Source: Sedimenticola sp. | GTDB lineage: Bacteria; Pseudomonadota; Gammaproteobacteria; Chromatiales; Chromatiaceae | Length of the DNA: 64,000 nucleotides | Assembly: GCA_027026755.1 (NCBI GenBank) | Contig: JALVNE010000235.1 | Coordinates: 30,721-94,720, forward strand | Reading direction: 5' to 3' | Part shown: positions 16,301 through 25,028 of the stretch, piece by piece | How positions within the stretch are numbered: position 1 is the first letter of the stretch | How the letters are laid out: each line of letters begins with the position of its first letter | Notes under the pieces: generated by a model | Databases searched by the model: none | What the model was told of the DNA's origin: nothing | What the model saw: the letters and a program-made list of their open reading frames with translations, nothing else | Made by a program: the position numbers and the translations under genes

Positions 16301-17173
16301 ATGAAGAAAATGTTGACAGCCATTGGAGCCTTTTCAATAGCTGCGAGCATGGTGGCAGTACAGGCGGGCACAACCACTACGCCATCAGGCAGCTACGAGG
16401 AAGGTTTTACTGCGGAGGAGCTGGAGTCATCCATGCCGATGGGTTCGCCCGACGAATCCCTCAATCTTCCTACGCCCAACTCATATGGCGTGACCGACAG
16501 AAGCATCAGCGTCATTCCATGGGCGAGCTTTTTTCCCGGTTCTTCGTCAAGTTCTTATGTCCCAGGACCGGGCATAAATAGAAGATGTATAACGGGAGGT
16601 AATCCTTATCTGTATGCCAGCCTTCCGGATGATATTCCCGACGGGGCACTTGTAAAACAGATCGTTTTCTATGTCTATGACAACGACAGCACGAAAGGCT
16701 TCGGGGGTGGTATGCATGCCTATTATAGCGACTCCAGTGCTGGAACGAACTGGGCTGCTACATCGTTGTATCTATCAACTCCTACATCTACAACTGGAAC
16801 GCCTGGTGACACCGTATCATGGAAAATCCTTACTTCACCTATCTTGATCGATCGGCGCCAGGATATCAATACAGATGGCAAGGTTGAAGTGGTGTCCTAC
16901 GTATTGTGGGCCAATGTGGGCGGTACAGGGGATCTGTGTGTTTCCAATGCTCGTATCTTGTGGACACGCCAGGTCAGTCCGGCCCCGGCATCCGCCACCT
17001 TCAACGATGTACCCACTACGCATCAGTTCTTCCGCTATATCGAAGCACTGGCTGATTCCGGCATCACGTCGGGGTGTAATGCCAATAACTATTGTCCGGA
17101 TGATCCTGTTACACGTGGTCAGATGGCGGTGTTCCTTGCCAAGGCCTTGGGGCTGCACTGGCCTGCCTCATAA
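16301..17173 (+). CDS. Secreted protein with one C-terminal SLH-type repeat
   Basis: 290 residues. A signal peptide (cleavage after VAVQA-G) is followed by a Thr/Ser/Gly-rich region of ~200 residues of unknown function with few charged residues. The C-terminal single SLH-type repeat is FNDVPTTHQFFRYIEALADSGITSGCNANNYCPDDPVTRGQMAVFLAKAL. The GC...YCP cysteine pair is the same variant as in the 2611-3516 protein. It has an AGAGG ribosome binding site and a strong terminator directly after, so it is a single-gene unit. Lower GC than neighbours and isolated position suggest transfer or relaxed selection. Surface or periplasmic role is inferred. Confidence 0.8.
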   Translation: MKKMLTAIGAFSIAASMVAVQAGTTTTPSGSYEEGFTAEELESSMPMGSPDESLNLPTPNSYGVTDRSISVIPWASFFPGSSSSSYVPGPGINRRCITGGNPYLYASLPDDIPDGALVKQIVFYVYDNDSTKGFGGGMHAYYSDSSAGTNWAATSLYLSTPTSTTGTPGDTVSWKILTSPILIDRRQDINTDGKVEVVSYVLWANVGGTGDLCVSNARILWTRQVSPAPASATFNDVPTTHQFFRYIEALADSGITSGCNANNYCPDDPVTRGQMAVFLAKALGLHWPAS

Positions 17174-17508
17174 GGGTTAAGGCGTAGCCGAAAATTTAAG
17201 CCTCCTGAAGCTGTGCTTCAGGAGGCTTTTAATTTCACCGGAATCCGTATGGGTATTGGGGTACAGAGCACAAGCTCTTGATTTGTCTCGGCTTTGGCAT
17301 CCTGTTGCGTTCTATCTCTCTTCCTGCCCGGAATCCTAATGTGGTCGTGCCTCCGGGGGGGCGAGCAAATGCAACCCCTGCCTTATCAAGAAATTAGGAG
17401 CCTGGATGATGTGGCCCTGGAAATTTTCCCGTTCGGCAAGCCATTTTCCCTGCTTCATGATAAAATTGACCAGTTTACTCTCAATGAAACAGTTATGGAG
17501 GTTGCGAT
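17174..17508. other. 335-bp intergenic region
   Basis: Holds the terminator at 17198-17230. The rest carries no gene I can support: an open frame running 17294-17785 overlaps the FmdB gene in another frame and lacks a ribosome binding site. A TTGACC sequence near 17466 could be part of a promoter for the FmdB gene. Confidence 0.55.
17198..17230 (+). terminator. Rho-independent terminator after SLH-domain gene
   Basis: Perfect 13-bp stem AAGCCTCCTGAAG / CTTCAGGAGGCTT around a CTGTG loop, followed by TTTT. Symmetric A/T flanks may let it work both ways. Confidence 0.9.
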
Positions 17509-17778
17509 ATGCCTTTCTATGAATACCGATGCAAGGCTTGCGACCACGAGTTGGAAGTCATGCAGAAAATGGGCGATGCGCCCCTCAAGGATTGCCCTGA
17601 ATGTGGCAAGCCGGAGTTGCAGAAGCTCATTTCCGCGTCCGGGTTCCGTCTCAAGGGCGGTGGCTGGTACGAGACGGACTTCAAGTCCGGCAAGAAGAAA
17701 AACGTCGCTGATTCGGGCAAGGACAAGGCTTCGTCCGGGGGCGGTGGATGTGGCGGCGGCAGTTGCGGCTGTCATTGA
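17509..17778 (+). CDS. FmdB-family zinc-ribbon protein
   Basis: 89 residues starting MPFYEYRCKACDHELEVMQ, with CxxC (C8, C11) and CPEC (C29, C32) forming a zinc ribbon typical of the FmdB family. The tail is Gly/Cys-rich (GGGGCGGGSCGCH). The family was named as a putative regulator of formamidase genes; its true role is unclear. It commonly precedes aspS in Gammaproteobacteria, as here. A GGAGG site lies 7 bp before the ATG. A hairpin terminator lies between it and aspS. Confidence 0.9.
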   Translation: MPFYEYRCKACDHELEVMQKMGDAPLKDCPECGKPELQKLISASGFRLKGGGWYETDFKSGKKKNVADSGKDKASSGGGGCGGGSCGCH

Positions 17779-17789
17779 CGACTGAATCC

Positions 17790-17819
17790 CACACCCCGGT
17801 CTTCCGGGGTGTGTTCTTT
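17790..17819 (+). terminator. Terminator between FmdB gene and aspS
   Basis: CACACCCCGG / CCGGGGTGTG stem with a TCTT loop, followed by TTCTTT. It lies 12 bp past the FmdB stop. Because aspS follows within 40 bp, it may attenuate rather than fully stop transcription. Confidence 0.8.
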
Positions 17820-17857
17820 GTGCAAACAACTTTATTGATATCCAGGGTTTGAATTCG

Positions 17858-19648
17858 ATGCGTAGTCATTATTGTGGTGAACCCGGCCTGGAGCAGGTCG
17901 ATGAAACAGTGGAACTTTGCGGCTGGGTGAACCGTCGCCGCGATCATGGGGGCGTGATCTTCATCGACCTGCGTGACCGCACCGGACTGATTCAGGTGGT
18001 TTACGATCCCGACGTGGAGGACGTGTTCGCCACGGCGGAGCGGGTGCGCACCGAGTATGTGCTGCGTGTCAAGGGGCGGGTGCGCCGCCGTCCCGAGGGC
18101 ACGGTGAACCCTGAGATCCCCACCGGCGAGATCGAGGTGCTGGGCAAGGAGCTGGAGATTCTCAATGCAGCCAAGACGCCGCCCTTCGTACTGGACGACG
18201 AGGATGTTTCCGAGGAATTGCGCCTGCGCTACCGTTACATCGACCTGCGCCGTCCGGAGATGCTGGCGCGCATGCAGCTGCGTTCCACCGTCACCCGCCT
18301 GCTGCGGGAATATCTGGACAACAAGGGTTTCATGGACATGGAAACCCCCATGCTCACCAAGGCCACCCCGGAAGGCGCGCGGGATTATCTGGTGCCCAGC
18401 CGTACCCATGCGGGCAAGTTCTTCGCCTTGCCTCAGTCCCCCCAGCTGTTCAAGCAGCTGCTGATGATGTCCGGCATGGACCGCTACTACCAGATCGTGC
18501 GCTGTTTCCGCGATGAAGACCTGCGCGCCGACCGCCAGCCGGAGTTCACCCAGCTGGACGTGGAGATGTCCTTCATGAGCGAGGAACAGATCATGCAGCA
18601 CATGGAAGACATGATCCGCGGCGTGTTCAAGGGCGCCCTGGACGTGGATTTGCCCGATCCCTTCCCCCGCATGACTTATGCCGAGGCCATGGAGCGTTTC
18701 GGCTCCGACCGTCCCGACCTGCGCTGCTCCCTGGAGCTGAAAGACGTGGCGGATCTCATGCGGGACGTGGACTTCAAGGTCTTCTCCGGTCCGGCTTCCG
18801 ATCCCGATGGCCGTGTGGCCGCCCTGCGCGTACCCCAGGGAAGCAAGCTCAGCCGTAAGGAAATCGACGACTACACCAAGTATGTGGGCATCTATGGCGC
18901 CCGCGGCCTGGCCTACATCAAGGTCAACGAGTGGGCCGACAAGGGACGGGAAGGCCTGCAATCGCCGATCCTCAAGTTCCTGCCTGATGAAGCCGTGAAC
19001 GGTATCATGGAACGCACCGGCGCCGAGGATGGCGACCTGATCTTCTTTGGCGCGGACAAGGCCACGGTGGTGAACGAGGCCCTGGGCGCCCTGCGTGTGA
19101 AGCTGGGCGAGGATCTGGGACTCATGGAAGGCGACTGGCGGCCTTTGTGGGTGGTGGACTTCCCCATGTTCGAATGGGACGAGAAGGAAAAACGCTGGAC
19201 TTCCCTGCACCATCCTTTCACCGCGCCCCGGGAAGAAGACCTGGCGCTGCTGGACAGCGATCCCGGCAAATGCCTGTCCCGGGCCTATGACATGGTGCTC
19301 AACGGTACAGAGATCGGCGGCGGCTCCATGCGTATCCACCGTTCCGAGGTGCAGAGCAAGGTATTGAACCTGCTGGGCATAGACGAACAGGAGGCCGAGG
19401 ACAAGTTCGGCTTCCTGCTCAACGCCCTGCAGTACGGCTGCCCGCCCCATGGCGGCCTGGCCTTTGGCCTGGACCGGCTGGTGATGCTCATGGCCGGCGC
19501 CCATTCCATCCGTGACGTCATGGCCTTCCCCAAGACCCAGACCGCAGCCTGCCTGCTCACGGAAGCACCCTCGGAAGTCTCGCCTGCCCAGTTGCGGGAG
19601 CTTTCCATCCGCCTGCGACTGCCGCAGAAGGAACAGGAAGAACAGTGA
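17858..19648 (+). CDS. aspS: Aspartyl-tRNA synthetase
   Basis: 596 residues. Class II synthetase charging tRNA-Asp. An N-terminal OB-fold anticodon domain ([21 protein letters not shown]) is followed by the catalytic core: motif 2 around [23 protein letters not shown], a bacterial insertion (GAD) domain, and motif 3 [13 protein letters not shown]. The ATG at 17858 matches the E. coli start (MR-x-x-YCG); an in-frame TTG at 17849 is less likely. The residues separating discriminating from non-discriminating enzymes cannot be judged by eye. A terminator follows. Confidence 0.97.
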   Translation: MRSHYCGEPGLEQVDETVELCGWVNRRRDHGGVIFIDLRDRTGLIQVVYDPDVEDVFATAERVRTEYVLRVKGRVRRRPEGTVNPEIPTGEIEVLGKELEILNAAKTPPFVLDDEDVSEELRLRYRYIDLRRPEMLARMQLRSTVTRLLREYLDNKGFMDMETPMLTKATPEGARDYLVPSRTHAGKFFALPQSPQLFKQLLMMSGMDRYYQIVRCFRDEDLRADRQPEFTQLDVEMSFMSEEQIMQHMEDMIRGVFKGALDVDLPDPFPRMTYAEAMERFGSDRPDLRCSLELKDVADLMRDVDFKVFSGPASDPDGRVAALRVPQGSKLSRKEIDDYTKYVGIYGARGLAYIKVNEWADKGREGLQSPILKFLPDEAVNGIMERTGAEDGDLIFFGADKATVVNEALGALRVKLGEDLGLMEGDWRPLWVVDFPMFEWDEKEKRWTSLHHPFTAPREEDLALLDSDPGKCLSRAYDMVLNGTEIGGGSMRIHRSEVQSKVLNLLGIDEQEAEDKFGFLLNALQYGCPPHGGLAFGLDRLVMLMAGAHSIRDVMAFPKTQTAACLLTEAPSEVSPAQLRELSIRLRLPQKEQEEQ

Positions 19649-19652
19649 TCAG

Positions 19653-19677
19653 AAGAGCGGCCCAGGCCGCTCTTTTG
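19653..19677 (+). terminator. Rho-independent terminator after aspS
   Basis: AAGAGCGGCC / GGCCGCTCTT stem around a 5-base loop with TTTTG tail, 4 bp after the aspS stop. Confidence 0.85.
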
Positions 19678-19693
19678 TAGTAACTGCCTCCCC

Positions 19694-19760
19694 GCGTGGA
19701 GGATGTCGTAAAAGCCTTCCCTGGGCTTCCCCCAAGGAGGAAAACTGCAGACATCCACGG
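19694..19760. repeat. AGGATG-family hairpin repeat (composite)
   Basis: Shares GAGGATGTCGTAAAAGCC and the TTCCCTGGGCTT segment with the copy at 10696-10727. Outer CGTGGA..ATGTC / GACATCCACG arms enclose it. It lies between the aspS terminator and the convergent YheT gene. Confidence 0.55.
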
Positions 19761-19792
19761 ATTCAGGGTAAACATGAGGGAAAACCTTTCCC

Positions 19793-20749
19793 TCACTCCT
19801 GTTCCAGCCACTCCAGCAGACGCCTGTCCGGCCAGTAGGCGCCCTGGGAGCCGCTCCTGTTGCAGACGAAGCCGGCGTGTCCCCCACCTTCGGTGAGTTC
19901 CAGCACCACCTCATCCGGCAGTTCTTGGGCTTCGGGCACCGTATGCGGCCACATGAAAGGGTCGTGACGGTCATGCAGGATCAGGGTGGGGACGCGGATG
20001 CCAGGTATGAACTGGCGGCAGCTGCAACGCCGGTAATAGTCGTCTGCTCCCGTGAAACCATGTAGTGGTGCGGTAATGTATTCGTCGAACTGGCGGAAGT
20101 TGCGGATCTGCTCCAGGTCCAGGTCAAGGGGCGAAGGCATGCGGCTGAATTTTTCCCGGTACTTGCGCTTCAGGCTGTCCAGGAGGTGCTTTTGGTAAAG
20201 GCGGGAAAATCTCTGGTCCAGGCGGTCGGCAGCATGGTCGAGGAGAAAGGGCACGGACACGGCCATGGCCCGCTGGATACCTGCCCCTGTTCCTTGTTCT
20301 CCCAGCCATTTCAGCAGCAGGTTTCCCCCCAGGGAGAAGCCGATGATGGCATGCACGGGCCGCCCCCGGCTGCTGTGGATATGTGCGGTGACAGTCTGCA
20401 GCTCGGCGCTGTCGCCGCTGTGATAACTGCGTGGCAGGCGGTTGGGTTCACCGCTGCAGCCGCGAAAGTGCAGCATGCAGGCGAGGTAGCCGGCCTCTGC
20501 CAGTATCTTCAACAGGGGACGGGTATAGTGGGAATTCAGGCTGCCTTCCAGGCCGTGCAGGAGCAGCACTATGGCTGCGCCCTCCTTCCCGTACCAGCTC
20601 AGGTCCAGGAAGTCGCCATCCGGCAGCTCCATGCGTTCACGATGCAAAGCCAGTGTGGGGCGGTGCCGGAACAGGCTGGGCCAGAGGGTGGGGGCATGGG
20701 GGCCGGGCAGCCACCATGCCGCTTCGAAAGCGCTTTCGATGATGGGCAT
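19793..20749 (-). CDS. YheT-family alpha/beta hydrolase
   Basis: 318 residues, alpha/beta-hydrolase fold of the YheT (COG0429) group. The predicted catalytic triad is Ser in GFSLGG, Asp in ILHDRHDPFM and His in EGGGHAGF. HGLEGS precedes the oxyanion site and the HFRGCSGEPN segment is characteristic. Some relatives act on esters; the physiological substrate is unknown. No signal peptide, so cytoplasmic. It is convergent with aspS and lies 15 bp downstream of the DUF971 fusion gene, probably in one transcript. Confidence 0.9.
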   Translation of the reverse strand: MPIIESAFEAAWWLPGPHAPTLWPSLFRHRPTLALHRERMELPDGDFLDLSWYGKEGAAIVLLLHGLEGSLNSHYTRPLLKILAEAGYLACMLHFRGCSGEPNRLPRSYHSGDSAELQTVTAHIHSSRGRPVHAIIGFSLGGNLLLKWLGEQGTGAGIQRAMAVSVPFLLDHAADRLDQRFSRLYQKHLLDSLKRKYREKFSRMPSPLDLDLEQIRNFRQFDEYITAPLHGFTGADDYYRRCSCRQFIPGIRVPTLILHDRHDPFMWPHTVPEAQELPDEVVLELTEGGGHAGFVCNRSGSQGAYWPDRRLLEWLEQE

Positions 20750-20764
20750 GGTGACTCGCCGCGG

Positions 20765-21421
20765 CTACTGACGGGGGGGAGGCGGTGGATTGGGGGAGTT
20801 GGGTACTATGCCCACTTCGTCGCCATCCTCGAGGCGGGTGAAGGGTTCGGCAAACTGCCGGTTCACTGTCACTCGCACATTGTCCTCCGCCAGCAGATAG
20901 CCGCGCTCCAGCTTGCGCATGCCCAGTACCTTCAGCAAATCCTGCACGGTCTTCACCCGGTTGGCGGGCAGGCTGAGCCGCTCTTCCTGGGTGCCCAGCT
21001 TGTTCACCAGGTAGTTGAAATACATGATGCGCAGATCGATGGTTTCCTTGTCGCCGCCATTTTCGCCGGCTTCCCGGGACAGGCCGAATCTGTCCAGGCT
21101 TTCCAGATATTCCTGCCAGTATTTTTCCTGGTTCTTTCCCAGGTCATAAAGGCGTTCCCAGGAATAGATGCCCGTGTCATGGCCATCATCGAAGATGATG
21201 TGCAGGGCGTAGCTGCCTTTGGGCTCCAGGTGTTCGATGTTCACCTTCTTCTTGCCGCTTTCCGGACGTTCGCTGCCGGCGACCTCGGCGGCGGGGGAGA
21301 AAACCCGCAGGTATTCACAGGGATACTGGAAGCTCGCGCCATCGGAAAAATCCACGCTCAGCAGGCGGGACTTCTTGTGCAGCGCGATGCTCGTGGGTTG
21401 TGGATGTTCTGTATCACTCAT
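20765..21421 (-). CDS. DUF971 protein fused to a MoaD/ThiS-like domain
   Basis: 218 residues in two parts. Residues ~10-115 are a DUF971 domain (gamma-butyrobetaine hydroxylase N-terminal-like; FQYPCEYLRVFSP, YALHIIFDDGHDTGIYSWERLY). Residues ~127-208 read as a MoaD/ThiS beta-grasp domain: IMYFNYLVNKLG, a TVQDLLKVL helix, VTVNRQF and LEDGDEVGIVP. True sulfur carriers end in Gly-Gly; here the end is NSPNPPPPPRQ, so thiocarboxylate chemistry is not possible at this terminus. DUF971 proteins often neighbour iron-sulfur genes elsewhere, but none is adjacent here. The five-proline run would need EF-P for efficient translation. Confidence 0.8.
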   Translation of the reverse strand: MSDTEHPQPTSIALHKKSRLLSVDFSDGASFQYPCEYLRVFSPAAEVAGSERPESGKKKVNIEHLEPKGSYALHIIFDDGHDTGIYSWERLYDLGKNQEKYWQEYLESLDRFGLSREAGENGGDKETIDLRIMYFNYLVNKLGTQEERLSLPANRVKTVQDLLKVLGMRKLERGYLLAEDNVRVTVNRQFAEPFTRLEDGDEVGIVPNSPNPPPPPRQ

Positions 21422-21627
21422 TGCCGGGATTTACTTTGCTTTGGAAAGGATGCGGATGCTGGCATGATACCTGGGAAAGCGCAAATGTCCCTGATGTCGC
21501 TTTTGTGAACCTTTTCCCGATGGACGAATCTTTTTTGAGAAGACTGAGCGTTCTTTGAACGACGTCATGTTGTCAAACTCCCCTGTCCTGTATCCTCTCG
21601 CTCTGAACTTGGATTCGGAAGTCACCC

Positions 21628-23259
21628 ATGAAGCACTGCCGCGGCTTTGTCCAGCTGTTGCTGGGAGGCGCTTTTTTTGTGTTTGCCACCCTGCCTGCAT
21701 GGGCCGATGACTGGTTGTATACGGTCAAGCCTGGTGACACGGTCTGGGATCTCAGTCACCGCATGCTCAAGGACTGGCGCTATTGGAAGGATATCCTGAA
21801 ACGCAATGATATCAAGGATGCCACCACCGTTCGCCCCGGTACGCGGATCGCCATTCCCCTGTATGTGGTGCGGAAAGAACATTCCGAAGCAAGAGTGGAG
21901 GCGGTTCACGGCGAGGTGCGGCTCATCCAGGATGGTGGAACCAAGCCCTTGCCCCTCAAGCCCGGCATGGCTTTGTCCGTTGGGGACTTGGTGGTTACCG
22001 CGGACGAAAGTACCGCCCTGCTGTCTTTGGAAGACGGCAGCACCATACTGATTCAAGAGCAGAGCGAGGTGGAATTCACCCGTCTGCGCCGGCTTGGAGG
22101 CGGAGAGTATCTGGATACGAAGGTCCGGGTGCATAAGGGTGGACTGCAAATGGAGGCCAACCCTTCCCATGGTCCGGATAACAGTTATGTGATACAGACC
22201 GCCGCAGCCAGTACCGCCGTCAGAGGCACGAAGTTCAGGGTGGGTGTGAGTGGACATGCCTCCCGCACGGAAGTGCTGCAGGGCCGGGTGGCTGTGGGTA
22301 ATGCCCTGGGCAGTGTTCAGGTGCCGGAGAATTATGGAACCCTGGTGGAGAAGGACCTGCCACCCGTGAAGCCCGTGCGGCTTCTGGCGGCGCCCGATCC
22401 CGATGCCGTGCCTGCGGTGGTGAGATATCTTCCCCAGGTCGTGAAGCTCGACGGCCCCCCGGAGGCCACTGGCTACCATGTTCAGATTGCCACCGACCAA
22501 GCCTTCGTCCGGCTGGTGCTGGACAGAAAGGTGAAGGATCGTTTCATGATCGACCAGGCCCTTCCCGATGGCCATTATCACGTCCGGATTCGGGCCGTGG
22601 ATGTCCGGGGCCTGGAAGGTAAGGATGCCGTCACCCGCTTGCAGGTGGATGCCCGTCCGGAACCACCTTTGGTGCGCCAGCCGCTTTCGGGCAGACCCCT
22701 GCATGCGGGTGAACTGCTCTTTTCCTGGGCGGACGTGGACGGTGTGGATGCGTATCTGTTCGAACTGGCGGCAGACGAGGCATTTTCCCATGTCAAGGTC
22801 AGGGAAAGGGTGGACGGAACGAAAATCAAGCTCACTGTGGCCGAGGGTGACTGGTATTTCCGCGTCACTTCGGTGATGGGAGACGGCAGGAAAGGCCCAC
22901 CCGGTCATCCCATTGAACTCCACGTGCTTCCTGTTCCCGCCACTCCTGAATCCGAGCCGCCAGCTTTGGAGAAAGGCAGGCTGGTATTGGCATGGCAGGC
23001 CGTGGAGGGAGTTGCCGGCTATAACGTGCAGCTGGCCACCGACCGGGAATTTCAGAATCTGGTGGTGAACCAGACCACCAGTAAGGCGTCTCTGGCGTTG
23101 CCCCGGCCGCCCAGTGGCTATTATTTCTTCCGTCTGCGTTCGGTGGACGCGGAGGGTTACCAGGGACGTTTTGGTTCGCCACAGGGTTTTGAAGTCGAAC
23201 CAGAGACTTACTGGCCCCTGGCGATTTTTGCTATTGCCGCGGCTTTGCTGCTTCTTTAG
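21628..23259 (+). CDS. LysM-FecR domain protein with FN3-like repeats
   Basis: 543 residues. Signal peptide (to ~25); LysM domain (~29-77, YTVKPGDTVWDLSHRML...RPGTRIAIP), a peptidoglycan-binding module; FecR-type beta domain (~90-215, with ASTAVRGTKFRV). About 300 residues of repeated FN3-like units follow (GYHVQIATDQAF, AYLFELAADEAF and GYNVQLATDREF are equivalent strands), then a C-terminal hydrophobic helix (WPLAIFAIAAALLLL). It is probably periplasmic, wall-bound and anchored at the C-terminus. The next gene is a CHASE2-GGDEF cyclase, and this pairing recurs in Proteobacteria, suggesting an envelope sensor feeding cyclic-nucleotide signalling. Confidence 0.85.
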   Translation: MKHCRGFVQLLLGGAFFVFATLPAWADDWLYTVKPGDTVWDLSHRMLKDWRYWKDILKRNDIKDATTVRPGTRIAIPLYVVRKEHSEARVEAVHGEVRLIQDGGTKPLPLKPGMALSVGDLVVTADESTALLSLEDGSTILIQEQSEVEFTRLRRLGGGEYLDTKVRVHKGGLQMEANPSHGPDNSYVIQTAAASTAVRGTKFRVGVSGHASRTEVLQGRVAVGNALGSVQVPENYGTLVEKDLPPVKPVRLLAAPDPDAVPAVVRYLPQVVKLDGPPEATGYHVQIATDQAFVRLVLDRKVKDRFMIDQALPDGHYHVRIRAVDVRGLEGKDAVTRLQVDARPEPPLVRQPLSGRPLHAGELLFSWADVDGVDAYLFELAADEAFSHVKVRERVDGTKIKLTVAEGDWYFRVTSVMGDGRKGPPGHPIELHVLPVPATPESEPPALEKGRLVLAWQAVEGVAGYNVQLATDREFQNLVVNQTTSKASLALPRPPSGYYFFRLRSVDAEGYQGRFGSPQGFEVEPETYWPLAIFAIAAALLLL

Positions 23260-23296
23260 CAGGATGCCGAAAAACGGTATTTTTCAACGCCCTGCT
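23258..23296. repeat. AGGATG-family hairpin repeat
   Basis: AGCAGGATGCCGAAAAA / TTTTTCAACGCCCTGCT, near-perfect arms around a short loop. It begins within the stop codon of the LysM-FecR gene and sits between it and the cyclase gene, where it could attenuate transcription. Confidence 0.7.
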
Positions 23297-23327
23297 GGAT
23301 TTGGATGAGAGCAAGGAGACGAAAGCT

Positions 23328-25028
23328 TTGACAGGAATGTTTACAAGAACCACGGCGGCCTATGTGCTGGTCACCGTGCTGCTTGCTCTGCTCATCGATG
23401 CCAGCGGGCTGACCTGGCGCCTGGAGCAGATAGTCGTCGATGCGGAACTCCAGCTGGTTCGGGCGCCAAGGGGGGGGGATGCCGCCATCATCGCCATCGA
23501 TGAAAAAAGCCTCGCCAGGATAGGGGCCTGGCCATGGAGCCGCGCGCTGCACGCCCGCTTGCTGGACAGATTGAAAGAAGCCGGCAGCGGTCCCGTGGCC
23601 TTCGATATCCTGTTTGCCGATCCGCACCGGGATGATGTTGCCGGCGACCAGGCTTTCGCGGCAGCGCTGGCCCGGCATGGCCGGGTGGTGCTGGCCATGA
23701 CCGGCGATCAGGACATCCACAGCGACGCTGTTTCTGAAATCCTTCCCCGTCCCCTGTTTGCCAGGGCCGCGGCGGCCATTGGTCACACGGATATGCCCGC
23801 GGATCGGGACGGCATCTTGCGGGGCGTGTTTTTGTTGGCAGGCTCGGGATCGCCGCATTGGCCGCAGCTGGCCCTGGCCACGCTCTACCTGGGAGGCCGG
23901 TACCGGGTGGCAAAATTGCCAGGCTGGAACCTGACAAATCAGGAACCCCATGAAGTGGGCCGATGGGTCAGAGATCACAGAATCCGCTTCCCGTTCACCA
24001 GGAAAATGGGCCGCATACCCGTGTTTTCCTTCGTGGATGTGCTCGAGGGGCGGGTGAACAAATCGCAGCTGAAAGGCAAGACGTTGTTCGTCGGGGTCAC
24101 GGCCCAGGGCCTGCAGCGGGCATTCCTCACTCCGGGAGTCAGGACAAAGCTCATGCCCGGGGTGGAAGTACATGCCAATGTACTCAATGCCCTGGAGCAG
24201 AATACCTTGCTGAACGAATTGTGGGGCTGGCCGCGTTGGCTGGCGGTAACCATCCTGGCTGCTCTGGGGGGCTGGGTGATTGCCCTGTTTCGGGGGCACT
24301 GCGCCTGGAAGGGGTTTGGCCTGGGGTTGTTGGTGACAGCGCTCAGCGCCCTGGCCCTGCTGCTTTTCTTTGGGTATATCACCCCCAATATCCCGGTGTG
24401 GACCAGTCTTGCCGCTGTTGCCCTGTTCGTCAACCGGCGCCAGGTTCTTCATCTCAGGGACAGCTCCAGCCGTGACAAGCTCACGGGCCTGTGCAACAGA
24501 TCGGCCTTCGATGAACATTTCCAGAGGATGTGGCATATCAATATGAGGCACCGGCGTCCCCTGTTCCTGCTCATCCTGGATGTGGATCACTTCAAGAAGC
24601 TCAACGATTCCATGGGGCACCTGCAAGGTGACGAGGTCTTGCGGCAACTGGGGGATTATCTGGGAAGCAAGGTGCGCCGGGCGGGCGACCATGCCTGCCG
24701 CATCGGTGGCGAGGAGTTTGCCATATTGCTGGATATGGAATCACCGGACATGCGGCCGGTCAGGGACTACGCCCAACAGATCGTCGATGAAGTGCAATCC
24801 CTGGGCATCAGTTTTTCTCATGGTAAAGACGAGTATTCCCTCACCGTGAGCATCGGCTGCGCCAGTGCGATTCCCGGAAGAACAACTTCACCTGACACTT
24901 TGTTCGAAGCCGCGGATCAGGCCCTGTACCAGGCCAAGCATGCCGGTCGCAACCAGGTCTGCTGCTATCAGTCAGACAAGCAGCCCGCTGTTGCGGATGC
25001 CGTCGAAAATAAACTGTATGGCCAGTGA
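23328..25028 (+). CDS. CHASE2-GGDEF membrane diguanylate cyclase
   Basis: 566 residues. An N-terminal membrane segment (TAAYVLVTVLLALLI) precedes an extracytoplasmic CHASE2 sensor domain (~40-300; AFDILFADP, FVGVTAQGLQ, PGVEVHANVLNALEQ). Two or three transmembrane helices follow, then a C-terminal GGDEF domain with active-site RIGGEEF, expected to make cyclic di-GMP from two GTP. I choose TTG 23328, which is 9 bp after AGGAG; ATG 23337 is an alternative. Its end overlaps the convergent marC-like gene by 57 bp. It lies just after the LysM-FecR gene, its probable partner. Confidence 0.88.
   Translation: MTGMFTRTTAAYVLVTVLLALLIDASGLTWRLEQIVVDAELQLVRAPRGGDAAIIAIDEKSLARIGAWPWSRALHARLLDRLKEAGSGPVAFDILFADPHRDDVAGDQAFAAALARHGRVVLAMTGDQDIHSDAVSEILPRPLFARAAAAIGHTDMPADRDGILRGVFLLAGSGSPHWPQLALATLYLGGRYRVAKLPGWNLTNQEPHEVGRWVRDHRIRFPFTRKMGRIPVFSFVDVLEGRVNKSQLKGKTLFVGVTAQGLQRAFLTPGVRTKLMPGVEVHANVLNALEQNTLLNELWGWPRWLAVTILAALGGWVIALFRGHCAWKGFGLGLLVTALSALALLLFFGYITPNIPVWTSLAAVALFVNRRQVLHLRDSSSRDKLTGLCNRSAFDEHFQRMWHINMRHRRPLFLLILDVDHFKKLNDSMGHLQGDEVLRQLGDYLGSKVRRAGDHACRIGGEEFAILLDMESPDMRPVRDYAQQIVDEVQSLGISFSHGKDEYSLTVSIGCASAIPGRTTSPDTLFEAADQALYQAKHAGRNQVCCYQSDKQPAVADAVENKLYGQ

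Noticed and set aside
17294..17785. 163-residue plus frame overlapping the FmdB gene
   Set aside because: Overlaps a conserved zinc-ribbon gene in another frame; no ribosome binding site and no homology seen.
17681..19504. 607-residue minus-strand frame opposite aspS
   Set aside because: Shadow of aspS; composition is that of an antisense frame and no domain is recognisable.
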